Of a stretch of 32,518 bases of DNA, positions 1 to 8,097 are shown one piece after another; the stretch's first letter is position 1; every line of letters begins with the position of its first letter. The notes beneath the pieces are model-generated. The model was not told the origin of the DNA, made no database searches, and was given only the letters and a program-made list of their open reading frames with translations. The position numbers and the translations under genes were made by a program. This stretch comes from Acidiferrobacterales bacterium (GTDB lineage: Bacteria; Pseudomonadota; Gammaproteobacteria; Acidiferrobacterales; SZUA-150), in assembly GCA_947258385.1 (NCBI GenBank), contig CAMYII010000066.1:41777-74294 (forward strand), given 5' to 3'.

Positions 1-5
1 GGATG

Positions 6-401
6 ATGCGTGTACTGCACACCATGATACGCGTGGGGGAGCTCGAGCGCTCGATCCAGTTCTACACCGAGGTCCTTGGCATGAAGCTGCTGCGTCGCAC
101 GGATTACCCGGATGGGAAATTCACGCTTGCCTTTGTCGGCTACGGGCCCGAGTCCGAACACGCCGTCATCGAGCTCACCCACAACTGGGACACGGCGCGT
201 TATGATCTCGGTGACGCGTTCGGCCATGTTGCCTTGGAGGTCGACGATGCCTACGCGGCCTGCGAGGAGATCAAGCGTCGCGGCGGCAAGGTCGTGCGCG
301 AGGCCGGACCGATGAAACACGGCACGACCGTCATCGCCTTTGTCGAGGACCCGGATGGCTACAAGATCGAACTCATCCAGGCGGGCAGCCGTGCCGGCTA
401 G
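6..401 (+). CDS. gloA: Lactoylglutathione lyase (glyoxalase I)
   Basis: This enzyme isomerises the hemithioacetal of methylglyoxal and glutathione to S-lactoylglutathione, the first step of cytosolic methylglyoxal detoxification. The product is about 131 residues, the usual length for the short bacterial nickel-type enzyme. It opens with RVLHTMIRV, which carries the first metal His, and contains the family signatures [26 protein letters not shown] and [13 protein letters not shown]; the metal ligands expected for the family (two His, two Glu) all fall in these stretches. Two ATG codons in tandem, at 3 and 6, can start the protein. I chose 6 because it gives the family's usual N-terminus (MR-L-HTM). 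The window begins two bases upstream, so the ribosome site and promoter are out of view. It is followed after 18 bases by a small membrane-protein gene on the same strand. Confidence 0.93.
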   Translation: MRVLHTMIRVGELERSIQFYTEVLGMKLLRRTDYPDGKFTLAFVGYGPESEHAVIELTHNWDTARYDLGDAFGHVALEVDDAYAACEEIKRRGGKVVREAGPMKHGTTVIAFVEDPDGYKIELIQAGSRAG

Positions 402-419
402 TTTTGTTAGAGCGATCCC

Positions 420-653
420 ATGACATGGCTGGATAAAATCCCGCTCCTGCCCCTGGTCGCGGTGGCGGTGTTTCTCGGGTTCGCCCCGTTTGTGCCGGAA
501 CCGCACCTGTGGGAGAAGAGCAAAATGCTATTCGACGGCACGCTCACACGCCCGCTCGATATTTTTGATCTGTGCTGGCACGCCGCGGGTCCGGTGTTAT
601 TGGGACTGAAGTTGATCCGCATCATGACCAAGGGCGATGCCGGAACGTTCTGA
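420..653 (+). CDS. Small conserved membrane protein, function unknown
   Basis: The product has 77 residues. A hydrophobic segment lies at about residues 8-26 (LLPLVAVAVFLGFAPFV), and a weaker one at about 53-66 (AAGPVLLGLKLIRI) follows a short polar loop with the motif PEPHLWEKSKM and the stretch TLTRPLDIFDL. I recall similar short proteins in many gammaproteobacteria, where automatic annotation sometimes names them RND transporter; the length rules out an actual RND pump. No catalytic residues are visible. It lies 18 bases after gloA on the same strand and could be co-transcribed with it. The clear hydrophobic pattern and conserved-looking motifs support a real gene rather than a chance reading frame. 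Confidence 0.72.
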   Translation: MTWLDKIPLLPLVAVAVFLGFAPFVPEPHLWEKSKMLFDGTLTRPLDIFDLCWHAAGPVLLGLKLIRIMTKGDAGTF

Positions 654-702
654 CCCATTCACTGCGGGTCCCTAGCCCCCCAACGATCGAATCGCCGCCG
701 GC

Positions 703-1431
703 ATGAAGCCCCCTTTGGTCTCTGTGATCATGCCCGTGCTCAATGAGGCGGCAGCGATCGAACAACGGCTGGCGGAGCTCGCGTGTGATCAGCGGCCATA
801 TGAGTTGATCATCGTCGACGGCGGAAGTACGGATGCCACGCGCCAGATTGTAAGAGGATTTATCGACACCCGCCCTGCGTGCACGCCGGACGCCCCAGGG
901 TCGCGCATACGCCTGGTCGCCTCCGCGTCGGGCCGCGCACAGCAGATGAATAGGGGGGCGGCCGTTGCACGAGGTAACGTCCTGCTGTTCCTGCATGCCG
1001 ACACGCGTCTGCCTCCCATGGCCATTAAGAATATAGAACAGGCCATGCTGACCGGGTGCCTGTGGGGACGCTTTGATGTGAAACTGGATGGCCAGCGTTG
1101 GCTGTACCGCGTGATCGAGCGGGCAATGAACCTGCGCTCGGTCCTCACCGGCGTTGCAACGGGCGATCAGGCCATGTTCGTCAGGCGCGATCTGTTCCGC
1201 ATGCTGGACGGCTTTGCCCGCGTGCCGCTGATGGAGGACATCGAGCTGTCGAAACGCCTCAAAGGCATCGACCGACCGGCGCGCATCCGCGCGCGCGTGA
1301 GGACCTCGGCGCGGCGCTGGGAACGCAAAGGGGTGTTGCGCACCGTGTGGCTCATGTGGACATTGCGACTATTATATTGGGCGGGCGTCGCGCCGCGGCA
1401 TTTGGCGCGCTGGTACCAGCAGCCCCAGTGA
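703..1431 (+). CDS. Family 2 glycosyltransferase, arsenosugar/rSAM-associated type (TIGR04283-like)
   Basis: This is a GT-A fold glycosyltransferase of 242 residues. It begins with VSVIMPVLNEAAAIEQRL, followed by ELIIVDGGSTDAT (nucleotide-binding strand with the DGGS signature), FLHADTRLP (the metal-binding DxD-like position), ATGDQAMFVRRDLF and MEDIELSKRLK (the usual catalytic ED region). A hydrophobic C-terminal stretch, about residues 210-232, may associate with the membrane. The set of motifs and the immediate neighbours (a DUF2064 transferase 11 bases downstream and a convergent ArsS-like radical SAM gene) match the family found in arsenosugar-associated clusters. The actual sugar donor and acceptor cannot be read from sequence; the role in arsenosugar synthesis is inference from family and context. 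Confidence 0.87.
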   Translation: MKPPLVSVIMPVLNEAAAIEQRLAELACDQRPYELIIVDGGSTDATRQIVRGFIDTRPACTPDAPGSRIRLVASASGRAQQMNRGAAVARGNVLLFLHADTRLPPMAIKNIEQAMLTGCLWGRFDVKLDGQRWLYRVIERAMNLRSVLTGVATGDQAMFVRRDLFRMLDGFARVPLMEDIELSKRLKGIDRPARIRARVRTSARRWERKGVLRTVWLMWTLRLLYWAGVAPRHLARWYQQPQ

Positions 1432-1442
1432 GTCTCGGTGAC

Positions 1443-2087
1443 ATGAACAATCCGGATCTGATCCTGTTTTCCAAACAGCCTGTCGCCGGGCAGGTGAAAA
1501 GCCGCCTGCACGGCGTCTATGGTCCGCAGCGCGCGGCCGAGATCGTCGCCTTTTGCATTCAGCGGACGGTCGAGCTGGCCGTGGCCAGTTGGCCGGGCGA
1601 GGTCCATCTGTACGGCTGGCCCGACGCCGGCCACGAACTGTATGTGAGGCTCGCCGCCGCGTTCCCCATCCACCTTGGCCGGCAGTCGGGCGGGGATCTG
1701 GGAGAGAAAATGGCGCGCGCGCTGCAGCAAGGCGTCGCGCGCGCCGGGGCGGCGGCGGTGATGGGCTGTGATGTGCCGCACTGCCCCGGTGCGGCGCTGC
1801 GGCAGGCCCACGACGCGCTTGCGAGCGGCAAGAACGTCATCGGTCCGACGCAAGACGGCGGCTATTATTTTATCGGGCTGCAGCGGGTCTCGGTCGGATT
1901 GTTTACGGATATCCCCTGGGGCGGCCCCGCGGTGCTCGAGCGGACCCTGGCGCGCGCGGCCGAACAGGCGATGGAGTTTGTGCGCTTGCCGCAGCTGCGG
2001 GATCTGGACCGGCCCGAAGATCTCCGCGCCGTTGCCGCGAGCTATCCGCCGCTTGCGCAGTTTCTGCAGGCAGAGCCGTCCAGGTGA
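1443..2087 (+). CDS. DUF2064 / TIGR04282-type glycosyltransferase-like protein
   Basis: The product has 214 residues and a GT-A-like nucleotidyl/glycosyl transferase fold. It starts LILFSKQPVAGQVKSRL (nucleotide-binding loop with FxKxPxxGxVKxRL), and contains GGDLGEKMARAL, VMGCDVPHC (the acidic strand, where many relatives have GSDxP), and the stretch GPTQDGGYYFIGL typical of DUF2064. The reading frame stays open upstream to 1098, but the family N-terminus begins at the ATG at 1443, which sits 11 bases after the stop of the preceding glycosyltransferase; the longer start would overlap that gene completely. The two genes are probably one operon. Family members co-occur with ArsS-like radical SAM proteins, as here. 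The substrate is unknown. Confidence 0.86.
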   Translation: MNNPDLILFSKQPVAGQVKSRLHGVYGPQRAAEIVAFCIQRTVELAVASWPGEVHLYGWPDAGHELYVRLAAAFPIHLGRQSGGDLGEKMARALQQGVARAGAAAVMGCDVPHCPGAALRQAHDALASGKNVIGPTQDGGYYFIGLQRVSVGLFTDIPWGGPAVLERTLARAAEQAMEFVRLPQLRDLDRPEDLRAVAASYPPLAQFLQAEPSR

Positions 2088-2102
2088 GGCGTGCGGCCGC
2101 CG

Positions 2103-3092
2103 CTAGCCCGCCAGGGCGCCGCCGCAGCTGCTGCCGCTGCCGGCGGTGCAGCCGAAGCAATGGCGGTCCACGGCCACCGGCCGGTCTTCAAGCGCCTCGG
2201 CCTTAAGGTCCCAGAGGTAACGCGGTGCACGCCCTTCCAGTGGCAGGTCGAGCATCTGGTTGAAGTCGCAGTCATAGACCCTGCCGCGCCAGTCGACACT
2301 GATCAGGTGGCGGCACATGAGCCCGGGCACGGTCGCGGCGTTGAAATTGGCGGTCAGCAGTTCCTGGTAGCTGGCCTCCTGACCGGTGCGTTGCAGGAAA
2401 TGCTGGAAGCGGTTGATCGGCAGGTTCGTCAGCGTCAGCAGGCGCGAGAAGCCGATACCGAACTCCTCATTTAGCCGCTGCTTGTAGTCCGCCTCGAGTT
2501 TTGCCTGGGCCGGCGGCAGTGACGGGCCGCCCGGGTTGTAAACCATATCCAACGTCAGATGCGTGTCTTTTCCGTAACCCACGCTGTTCAATAACTGTAA
2601 GGCCTTGATGCTCTTGCCGAATACGCCCCTGCCGCGCTGCGCATCGACATTTTCTTGCGTATAGCAGGGCAGGGAGCAGACCAGGCGTATCCCGCGTTCG
2701 GCATACCAGCCGGCGAGATCCTCCTGCTCTGGTTCCAACAGCACGGTCAGATTGCAGCGCGCCGTCACCGCCATGCCCATGGCCAGCAGGCCGTCGACGA
2801 AATGCCGGAAATCGGGATTCAACTCCGGCGCGCCGCCGGTCAAGTCCGCCTTTCTGATGCGGGACTGTTCTGCCCAAGTCAGGATGCGTTGCATGGTTTC
2901 CCAGCGCATCACCTCGGTACGCTTGGGCCCCGCATCGACATGGCAATGCGCGCAGGCCTGATTGCAGAGCCTGCCCAGGTTGATCTGCAGCTCGCTCAGC
3001 GCCGCGCGCCGCAGCGCTCGCAAGCCGTGGCGGTGGAGCATGCGAGTGAACGATGGCGGCGTGAATGCCTGCAGGCGGACGATATCACCCAT
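2103..3092 (-). CDS. arsS: ArsS-type radical SAM/Cys-rich protein (arsenosugar biosynthesis family)
   Basis: The product has 329 residues. Cys43, Cys47 and Cys50 (CNQACAHCHVDAGPKR) form the CxxxCxxC motif that binds the radical SAM 4Fe-4S cluster, and GGAPELNPDF provides the GGE-like SAM-binding strand. The C-terminal third matches the domain that follows radical SAM in this family, with a VYDCDFNQML stretch and the closing signature C312-FGCTAGSGSSC-323. In some relatives one Cys of that terminal motif is selenocysteine; here the codon is TGC, so this is the Cys form. ArsS proteins act after arsenic methylation to build the ribose part of arsenosugars. The two glycosyltransferase-like genes converge on it from the left, leaving a 15-base gap. 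No methyltransferase arsM is visible, so the substrate is inferred from family only. Confidence 0.87.
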   Translation of the reverse strand: MGDIVRLQAFTPPSFTRMLHRHGLRALRRAALSELQINLGRLCNQACAHCHVDAGPKRTEVMRWETMQRILTWAEQSRIRKADLTGGAPELNPDFRHFVDGLLAMGMAVTARCNLTVLLEPEQEDLAGWYAERGIRLVCSLPCYTQENVDAQRGRGVFGKSIKALQLLNSVGYGKDTHLTLDMVYNPGGPSLPPAQAKLEADYKQRLNEEFGIGFSRLLTLTNLPINRFQHFLQRTGQEASYQELLTANFNAATVPGLMCRHLISVDWRGRVYDCDFNQMLDLPLEGRAPRYLWDLKAEALEDRPVAVDRHCFGCTAGSGSSCGGALAG

Positions 3093-3179
3093 GGCGGTAT
3101 TGTCTGATTATTTGTCGGGATGCAATCATTTCACAGTTCTCATGCGCTCGAACGGCTGGTATGTAGTTTAGCAGACCCA

Positions 3180-3779
3180 TCATACCTTCTTGTTGAAGCC
3201 GCGGGCGATCCAATAGTCCACGCTGGCGTATTTTCCACTGCCGATGAAAAAGAGCACCAGGAGCATAATGAAATAGGTCGCGGCGAACTCGATACCGTTA
3301 TTGAGCATGACCAAACTGCCGTTTTCGGTCAGCCAATCATAATTGCCGTGCTCTCTTAAGATATCTTTTGCGCGATCCAGGCGCACCAGGCCGCCCTCTA
3401 TTCTGTCGTTGGAGAACAGCCACAGACTGCTGTCGGCAATCGCGAGCCAACCGTTTTGCCAGTGTACCGATACCGCGGCGACGAGCATCGTGATCATTAA
3501 CGGAATCGATATCCACCGTACGCCCAGGCCGAACAGCAGAAGTATACCGCCGGCCAGCTCAGTGGAGGTGGCGAGGAAGGCCATCAGCTTGGGAAACGGC
3601 ATGCCCAGTCCCCAATCCGGATTGCCGAACCAGGCGGCCGTGTTCTCGAAGCCGTTGTATTTATTGACGCCGGCCATCCAGAACACCGGGGCGAGATAAA
3701 GGCGCAGGGCGAGCGGGGCGAGGAAGTCGACCGTGCGGGTACGGTCAAGCAGCGACTGCATCTGCAGCAAAAACTTCAT
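3180..3779 (-). CDS. hvfX: DoxX-family membrane protein, HvfX-like
   Basis: The product has 199 residues with about four membrane segments, typical of DoxX proteins: RLYLAPVFWMAGVNKY with a conserved NK near residue 40, LMAFLATSTELAGGILLLFG, ISIPLMITMLVAAVSVHW and the C-terminal TYFIMLLVLFFIGSGKY. AGGAG seven to eight bases before the ATG on the coding strand supports the start. DoxX proteins of this length accompany hvfA-hvfB-hvfC in copper-responsive RiPP clusters, where they are called HvfX. Here hvfX lies at the far end of the same-strand gene row, separated from hvfC by a glutamate-synthase-like gene. The link to peptide maturation or quinone/redox chemistry is inference from the neighbourhood. 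Confidence 0.83.
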   Translation of the reverse strand: MKFLLQMQSLLDRTRTVDFLAPLALRLYLAPVFWMAGVNKYNGFENTAAWFGNPDWGLGMPFPKLMAFLATSTELAGGILLLFGLGVRWISIPLMITMLVAAVSVHWQNGWLAIADSSLWLFSNDRIEGGLVRLDRAKDILREHGNYDWLTENGSLVMLNNGIEFAATYFIMLLVLFFIGSGKYASVDYWIARGFNKKV

Positions 3780-3897
3780 GATAATCTCCTGTGCTTGTTT
3801 TGTTGTCTGTTGACGCTTTTTGTAGAGACCCTGGCTGCTGGCCTAAGTTCCGCCGGCCGCCGGCCTCACCTTGATGCGATGGTGTATTGCCATGCGC

Positions 3898-5451
3898 TCA
3901 GGCGATCCGGTCACCGGCTTGTTGGTCTGCAGATGGTATCGTCTCGTCCTTTAAGGGGGCGACGTCGGGAAACAGCTCGTCAAGGGCAACGGATTTTCCA
4001 TCGCCGGTGGTCACACGCGCATGATATCGGCGTAGATGCCGCGGCTCGGATACGCCGCAGGAGTGGGCGATGATGCCGACTTCGTGCACCATGTTGCGGG
4101 CATAATTGGCCACACGCGCGGCCTTGTTCTCGGGTACCAGGCCTTTTTGCAGGCGCGGATTGTGGGTGGTGATGCCGGTCGGACAGGTATCTTTATTGCA
4201 TTGCATGGCCTGGATGCATCCCAGGGCAAACATGAACCCGCGGGCCGAAGTGATGAAGTCAGCGCCCACGCACAGCGCCCAGGCGACCTCCACCGGTGTG
4301 ATGAGTTTACCGGAGGCAATGACCTTGATGCGATCGCGCAGGCCGTATTCATTGAGCTTATTGACGACCAGCGCGAGACCTTCGCGCAGTGGTACGCCCA
4401 TGTTGTCCATCAGGCTCATCGGGGCCGCGCCCGTGCCGCCTTCCGCGCCATCGACCGTGATGAAATCGGGCGCATGCTCTATGCCGCGTTCGAGGATCTC
4501 GGCAAACAGCTTCTCGAGCCAACCGTAGGCGCCAATGACCGCTTTAAACCCGACGGGTTTGCCGGTCACCGCGCGAATGCGGTCGATCAAGGCGAGCAGA
4601 TCGTCAACGCTGTTGATGTCCCGATGCCGGTTGGGGCTAATCGAATCCGCGTATTTTTCTATTCCCCGGATCGCGGCGATCTCCGGGGTCACTTTGACCG
4701 CCGGCAGGATGCCGCCCTTACCGGGTTTGGCCCCCTGGCTCAGTTTCAACTCGAACATGCGCACCTGCTCATGGGCGGCAATTTCGCGCAGCCGGTTGTC
4801 GTCAAGACTGCCCTTGGCGTCGCGCACGCCGTATTTGGCCGTGCCGATCTGGAACACCAGGTCGGCACCGCCTTCGAGGTGACAGGGCGACAGCCCGCCC
4901 TCGCCCGTGTTCAACCAGCAGCCGGCCATGCGTGCGCCATTGGATAACGCCAGCACGGCCGGTCGCGAAATGGCGCCATAGCTCATGCCCGAGATGTTGA
5001 ACAGCGAATCCGTGGTGTAGGGTTTGCCGCAGTATGGGCCAAGCGTAATCGCTTGCGGCGGTGCGGCATCCTCGTGCAGTGTCGGGAAGGGACAGTTCAC
5101 AAAATACACACTGCCGGCCGGCCGCAGATCACGGGTGGAGCCGAAGGGTACCGTGCTATCGACCGACTTGGCCGCCCGGTAGACCCAGTTACGCTCGGCG
5201 CGGTTAAAGGGCAACTCCTCGCGGTCCAGGGCGAAAAAATACTGGCGAAAAAACACGCCCAGACGTTCGAACAGAAAACGAAAGTGACCGATGACGGGAT
5301 AATTGCGCCGTATGGCCTGACTGGTCTGAGTCACATCAAGCACGAAAACAATGATGACGGCGAGCACAACGAGGCCGACCGTAAACACGAATACGACGGC
5401 CATGACCTGGAGCGCGGAGTACAGGAAGGTTTGTGTGATGTCTGCAATCAT
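3898..5451 (-). CDS. Membrane-anchored FMN-binding glutamate synthase-like protein
   Basis: The product has 517 residues. Residues 1-40 include a strongly hydrophobic anchor (VMAVVFVFTVGLVVLAVI). The rest is a GltS-type FMN barrel: SGMSYGAIS, NTGEGG, KLSQGAKPGKGG, FITVDGAEGGTGAAP and a 3Fe-4S binding set Cys412, Cys418, Cys423 (CIQAMQCNKDTC). It lacks the amidotransferase and C-terminal domains of full glutamate synthase, so it is unlikely to make glutamate from glutamine by itself. The frame is open to 5499, but ATG at 5451 has GGAACGG at suitable distance and starts just before the anchor. It lies 93 bases after hvfC and 118 bases before hvfX on the same strand. A redox role in the metallophore cluster is possible but unproven; it may simply be an inserted neighbour. 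Confidence 0.88.
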   Translation of the reverse strand: MIADITQTFLYSALQVMAVVFVFTVGLVVLAVIIVFVLDVTQTSQAIRRNYPVIGHFRFLFERLGVFFRQYFFALDREELPFNRAERNWVYRAAKSVDSTVPFGSTRDLRPAGSVYFVNCPFPTLHEDAAPPQAITLGPYCGKPYTTDSLFNISGMSYGAISRPAVLALSNGARMAGCWLNTGEGGLSPCHLEGGADLVFQIGTAKYGVRDAKGSLDDNRLREIAAHEQVRMFELKLSQGAKPGKGGILPAVKVTPEIAAIRGIEKYADSISPNRHRDINSVDDLLALIDRIRAVTGKPVGFKAVIGAYGWLEKLFAEILERGIEHAPDFITVDGAEGGTGAAPMSLMDNMGVPLREGLALVVNKLNEYGLRDRIKVIASGKLITPVEVAWALCVGADFITSARGFMFALGCIQAMQCNKDTCPTGITTHNPRLQKGLVPENKAARVANYARNMVHEVGIIAHSCGVSEPRHLRRYHARVTTGDGKSVALDELFPDVAPLKDETIPSADQQAGDRIA

Positions 5452-5544
5452 AGCCGTTCCAAGACCTTGGCCCGGCAATACCCCGCCCCGAGGCAACACC
5501 GGCTCGGAATCCCGAGGGCGGCAAGCGCCGTTAGTCGTCGTGCG

Positions 5545-6312
5545 CTAGCGACGCCGTGTCCCTAGCACAATACCGCGCTGTCTGAGGTCTTCCAGGACCT
5601 GCTTGCCGCCGTCGAGCACGGCCTGCGGGTTCGGATGCTGCAGCTCGGCGGCCACCAGCTCCAGTGCCTGGTGACCGCTAAGGGCGTGGTCCCGCGACAG
5701 TAACTGCAACAGCCTGAAGGTCGCGGGATTGATCTCCAGAAAGCCGATTTCATCGCTGGCGTCGCGATAGACCACGAGGTATGCCGGTGAGGCTTCCGGC
5801 TCACGCGGCTGGTAGTCGGGGCCGATGCGATGCACGGCGAAGCGGTAGCTCAAGGGCAGGGCCAAGGCCGAGAGCGCCGGCGTTCCCGCCAGGAGATCCC
5901 CATCACCGTCGATCTCCTGCCAGGGGACTGGTGCGTCGGACAGAGACAATGCCAGCTCCACCCATTCGTAGTGCGCGAGCTCCAGCAGAAACGGCGGGTC
6001 CTCCGGCCGCGGTGCGCGCTCGTGCTCGAGGTAGGCCAGAAACTCGGTTGGCATCTGCGGGAACAGCGGTGTCTTCGCGCGGTGCTCGGAAAAATATTCG
6101 CGCACCAGGGCGTGCCAGCGCTCGTCCTCGGTGATTTCCCGCAGCACCGGGAAGGCGTTCGCCAAAAAATCTTCCACGTTGTTGTAGAGCAGCTCGCGGT
6201 AGATGCCCATCCGGCGGTCCTCGATGTCCGCCGGCGCCGGATTGCGTGCCGGATTGCGGATATGGGCCGCGAACTCGTACTGTTTACGGACGAAGGAGGG
6301 ATACTCAGCCAC
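5545..6312 (-). CDS. hvfC: HvfC-like RiPP maturation partner (DUF2063)
   Basis: The product has 255 residues. The N-terminal half is the DUF2063 putative DNA-binding-fold domain, with [26 protein letters not shown] and [22 protein letters not shown], followed by [19 protein letters not shown] and [12 protein letters not shown]; the C-terminal half (about residues 140-255) resembles an HvfC accessory domain. In Hvf/bufferin clusters this protein works with the MNIO enzyme HvfB to modify the Cys of the precursor peptide, most likely by presenting the peptide. The start is a GTG at 6312 that overlaps the hvfB stop by eight bases (6305-6312), the usual sign of translational coupling. The frame is open further upstream but that part reads through hvfB in another frame. 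Confidence 0.87.
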   Translation of the reverse strand: MAEYPSFVRKQYEFAAHIRNPARNPAPADIEDRRMGIYRELLYNNVEDFLANAFPVLREITEDERWHALVREYFSEHRAKTPLFPQMPTEFLAYLEHERAPRPEDPPFLLELAHYEWVELALSLSDAPVPWQEIDGDGDLLAGTPALSALALPLSYRFAVHRIGPDYQPREPEASPAYLVVYRDASDEIGFLEINPATFRLLQLLSRDHALSGHQALELVAAELQHPNPQAVLDGGKQVLEDLRQRGIVLGTRRR

Positions 6313-7165
6313 TGTGTGCCACCCGGATCTCGGTCTGCCCGGCCCACTTTTGCTGCAGGGCGACGATGTGATCGATCTCCGCCAGCAGTTCCGCCAGCGG
6401 CGGGATGTTGAAGTCGCGTTCAAGCAGGGTCGGCATGGCGCCAAAGTGGGCGTAGGCCTTGTCCAACAGTTCCCACACATTGCTAATGACAGGCGCGCCG
6501 TGGGTATCGACCAGCAGATCCTCGGCCTCCCGGTAGTGGCCGGCGATGTGGCAGTAGGCGATGCGCTCGGCCGGCAGCGCCTTGAGGAAATCCTCGGCGT
6601 TGTAGCGATGATTGATGCTGTTGACGTAGATATTATTTACATCGAGCAGCAGATCGCAGTCGGCCTCCGCCAGCACGGCATTCAAAAAATCGATTTCGGC
6701 CATTTCCTGAGCCGGCGCCGCGTAATAGGAGACGTTCTCCACCGCGATGCGTCGCTCCAGGATCTCCTGTACCCGGCGGATGCGGGCCGCGACGTAACGT
6801 ACGGCCTCCTCGGTAAACGGGATTGGCAGCAGGTCGTACAGGTGGCCGTCATCGCTGCAATAGCTCAGGTGCTCGCTGTAGCAACGGATATCGTGTTCAT
6901 CGAGAAACTGCTTGACCTGGACGACAAAGGTCTCATCCAGGCGAGCGGGGCTGCCCAGTGACAATGAGAGACCGTGGCAGACGAACGGGTAGCGCTCGGT
7001 GAAGGCCCGGAACCGTTTCCCGAACTTCCCGCCGATACCGATCCAGTTTTCCGGAGCGACTTCCAGGAAATCAATCTGACTTGGGGAGTGCTCGGCGAGC
7101 GGGCCCATCAGGGCCCGCTTTAAACCGAGACCCGACCCACAGACCGGATAGTCAATTTGGGTCAT
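6305..7165 (-). CDS. hvfB: HvfB-like MNIO enzyme (DUF692), RiPP peptide maturase
   Basis: The product has 286 residues, typical for DUF692 multinuclear non-heme iron oxidases. The TIM-barrel signatures appear in order: FLEVAPENW (34-41), [10 protein letters not shown] (63-72), SEHLSY (97-102), VENVSYY (142-148), DVNNIYVN (175-182), HIAGH (206-210), DTHG (220-223) and [10 protein letters not shown] (248-256); the His, Glu, Asp and Asn in these motifs are the expected iron ligands. Family members use two or three iron ions and oxygen to convert peptide Cys to oxazolone/thioamide. ATG at 7165 lies 13 bases after the hvfA stop. The frame stays open to 7315 but that extension is the out-of-frame reading of the hvfA repeats and should not be counted. 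The substrate is almost certainly the adjacent HvfA peptide. Confidence 0.93.
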   Translation of the reverse strand: MTQIDYPVCGSGLGLKRALMGPLAEHSPSQIDFLEVAPENWIGIGGKFGKRFRAFTERYPFVCHGLSLSLGSPARLDETFVVQVKQFLDEHDIRCYSEHLSYCSDDGHLYDLLPIPFTEEAVRYVAARIRRVQEILERRIAVENVSYYAAPAQEMAEIDFLNAVLAEADCDLLLDVNNIYVNSINHRYNAEDFLKALPAERIAYCHIAGHYREAEDLLVDTHGAPVISNVWELLDKAYAHFGAMPTLLERDFNIPPLAELLAEIDHIVALQQKWAGQTEIRVAHSG

Positions 7166-7178
7166 GGGAAAGCGTGGG

Positions 7179-7481
7179 CTACTTCTTGCCGCCGCACTTG
7201 CCTTCGCCGCACTGGCCTTCTTTGGCCTTCTTGCCTTCTTCGGCCTTCTTGCCGCCGCACTTGCCTTCGCCGCACTGGCCTTCTTTGGCCTTCTTGCCGC
7301 CGCACTTGCCTTCACCGCACTGGCCCTCTTTACCCTTCTCCGCGACTTTGTAGCCGCTGCCGAGATCGGTGACGGAGAACGGATTCTCGGCGGCGCCGGC
7401 CAGCGGGAGTGCCGCCAGGCCTGTGACCATGGTAATGCCGATAGCGGTGGCGATGGGGTTCAGCTTTTTCTTTCCAGCCAT
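7179..7481 (-). CDS. hvfA: HvfA-like copper-binding RiPP precursor with three EGQCGEGKC repeats
   Basis: The precursor has 100 residues. Residues 1-31 form a secretion signal: a Lys-rich start (AGKKKLNP), a hydrophobic core ([18 protein letters not shown]) and an AGAA cleavage region. A short linker with [15 protein letters not shown] is the conserved leader part of this family. The C-terminal half is a 14-residue unit [14 protein letters not shown] repeated three times (51-64, 66-79, 87-100), giving six Cys at 55, 60, 70, 75, 91 and 96. EGKC is the motif modified by HvfB/HvfC to oxazolone/thioamide, producing a copper-binding metallophore. GAGGAG lies about ten bases before the ATG, a strong ribosome site, fitting a highly expressed first gene of the operon. 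Secretion to the periplasm is inferred from the signal. Confidence 0.92.
   Translation of the reverse strand: MAGKKKLNPIATAIGITMVTGLAALPLAGAAENPFSVTDLGSGYKVAEKGKEGQCGEGKCGGKKAKEGQCGEGKCGGKKAEEGKKAKEGQCGEGKCGGKK
7182..7331 (-). repeat. In-gene repeat encoding the Cys motifs of hvfA
   Basis: Three near-identical 42-base units encode [14 protein letters not shown]. The first and second are separated by one Ala codon, the second and third by seven codons (AEEGKKA). Near-identity at the DNA level suggests recent duplication and a site where copy number could change between strains. Confidence 0.9.
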
Positions 7482-7700
7482 TATTTAATGCTCCTCAAAA
7501 AGTTTGTTAATCAAATCTTTGATTCCACTCACAGTATTATGAGCGCTAGGGCGGTAGCCGAGGTGGCAATCATGGAATACCGCGTCGGCCCCTCATGCCG
7601 GAAACAGCAGGCACGGACATTGGGACCGGGTTGCCACCATAAAGTTTCACTCCTGTGCAAAAAGAGCTTAAACGGCGGCTGCGCTGCGGCGGGAATACAC

Positions 7701-8094
7701 CTAGAAAAGGTGGCCCTTGTTGTGGCAAAGGCGTGCGATGCACTCGAGATACTCGGATTCGTCCGGCGCGTGCTGCGCTTGCTGCGCGCGCCACAGGGTT
7801 TCACCCAGGCATTCCATTACCTGGTGCTGTGCCGCATGCTCGTCGCCGGTTTTCAATAATAGCTCGTGGTTGCATGCTCATATGCAAAAAGGGGTTGGTC
7901 TCGCCCAATTCTGGCAAATAGTCCCGCTCTCCCATTTCTTCGGGGTCTTCCAATAAGGTTTGATACTCAGGATGAAGCAGCGCCACGTCAACGATGAGCC
8001 GCTCAATGCCTTCCACGGTTTCGTTACTGCGGTGGCGGCGCCAGGCGCGGAAGAAGATGTCGCGCATTTGCCTGCGATCGCCGTTGAAGAGCAT
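7701..8094 (-). pseudogene. DUF1841 gene broken by an out-of-frame internal deletion
   Basis: The first 74 codons from ATG 8094 read as a clear DUF1841 protein (RRQMRDIFFRAWRRH, HPEYQTLLEDP, RDYLPELGETNPFLHM). After SM the frame runs into unrelated residues and stops near 7801. The missing C-terminal half is present in a different frame, reading NHELLLKTGDEHAAQ, QVMECLGETLWRAQ, APDESEYLECIARL and ending at the TAG at 7701-7703. Comparing with the family pattern, about 20 residues between NPFLHM and the LL-K-TGDEH stretch are absent, so the simplest cause is a deletion whose length is 3n+2. The gene starts three bases after the FIST stop, so it was the last gene of the nth-FIST operon. A sequencing or assembly error cannot be excluded, but the missing residues argue for a real deletion. 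The function of DUF1841 is unknown. Confidence 0.82.
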
Positions 8095-8097
8095 GGC

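Noticed and set aside
4036-4947. Plus-strand frame of 303 codons opposite the glutamate-synthase-like gene
   Set aside because: No recognisable domain; shadow of a well-supported gene.
7166-7315. N-terminal Lys/Ala/Arg-rich extension of hvfB
   Set aside because: This is the hvfA repeat region read in another frame. The conserved DUF692 start lies at ATG 7165.
7482-7700. Promoter of hvfA
   Set aside because: CATAAT lies upstream, but no -35 box fits at a usual distance, and no clear ECF motif could be matched. I left it uncalled.
7164-7859. Long plus-strand frame rich in Leu/Ala/Phe opposite hvfA
   Set aside because: It is the antisense reading of the hvfA repeats and the downstream region. 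The repeats make it look like a membrane protein, but the minus strand carries a clear precursor with signal peptide and ribosome site.
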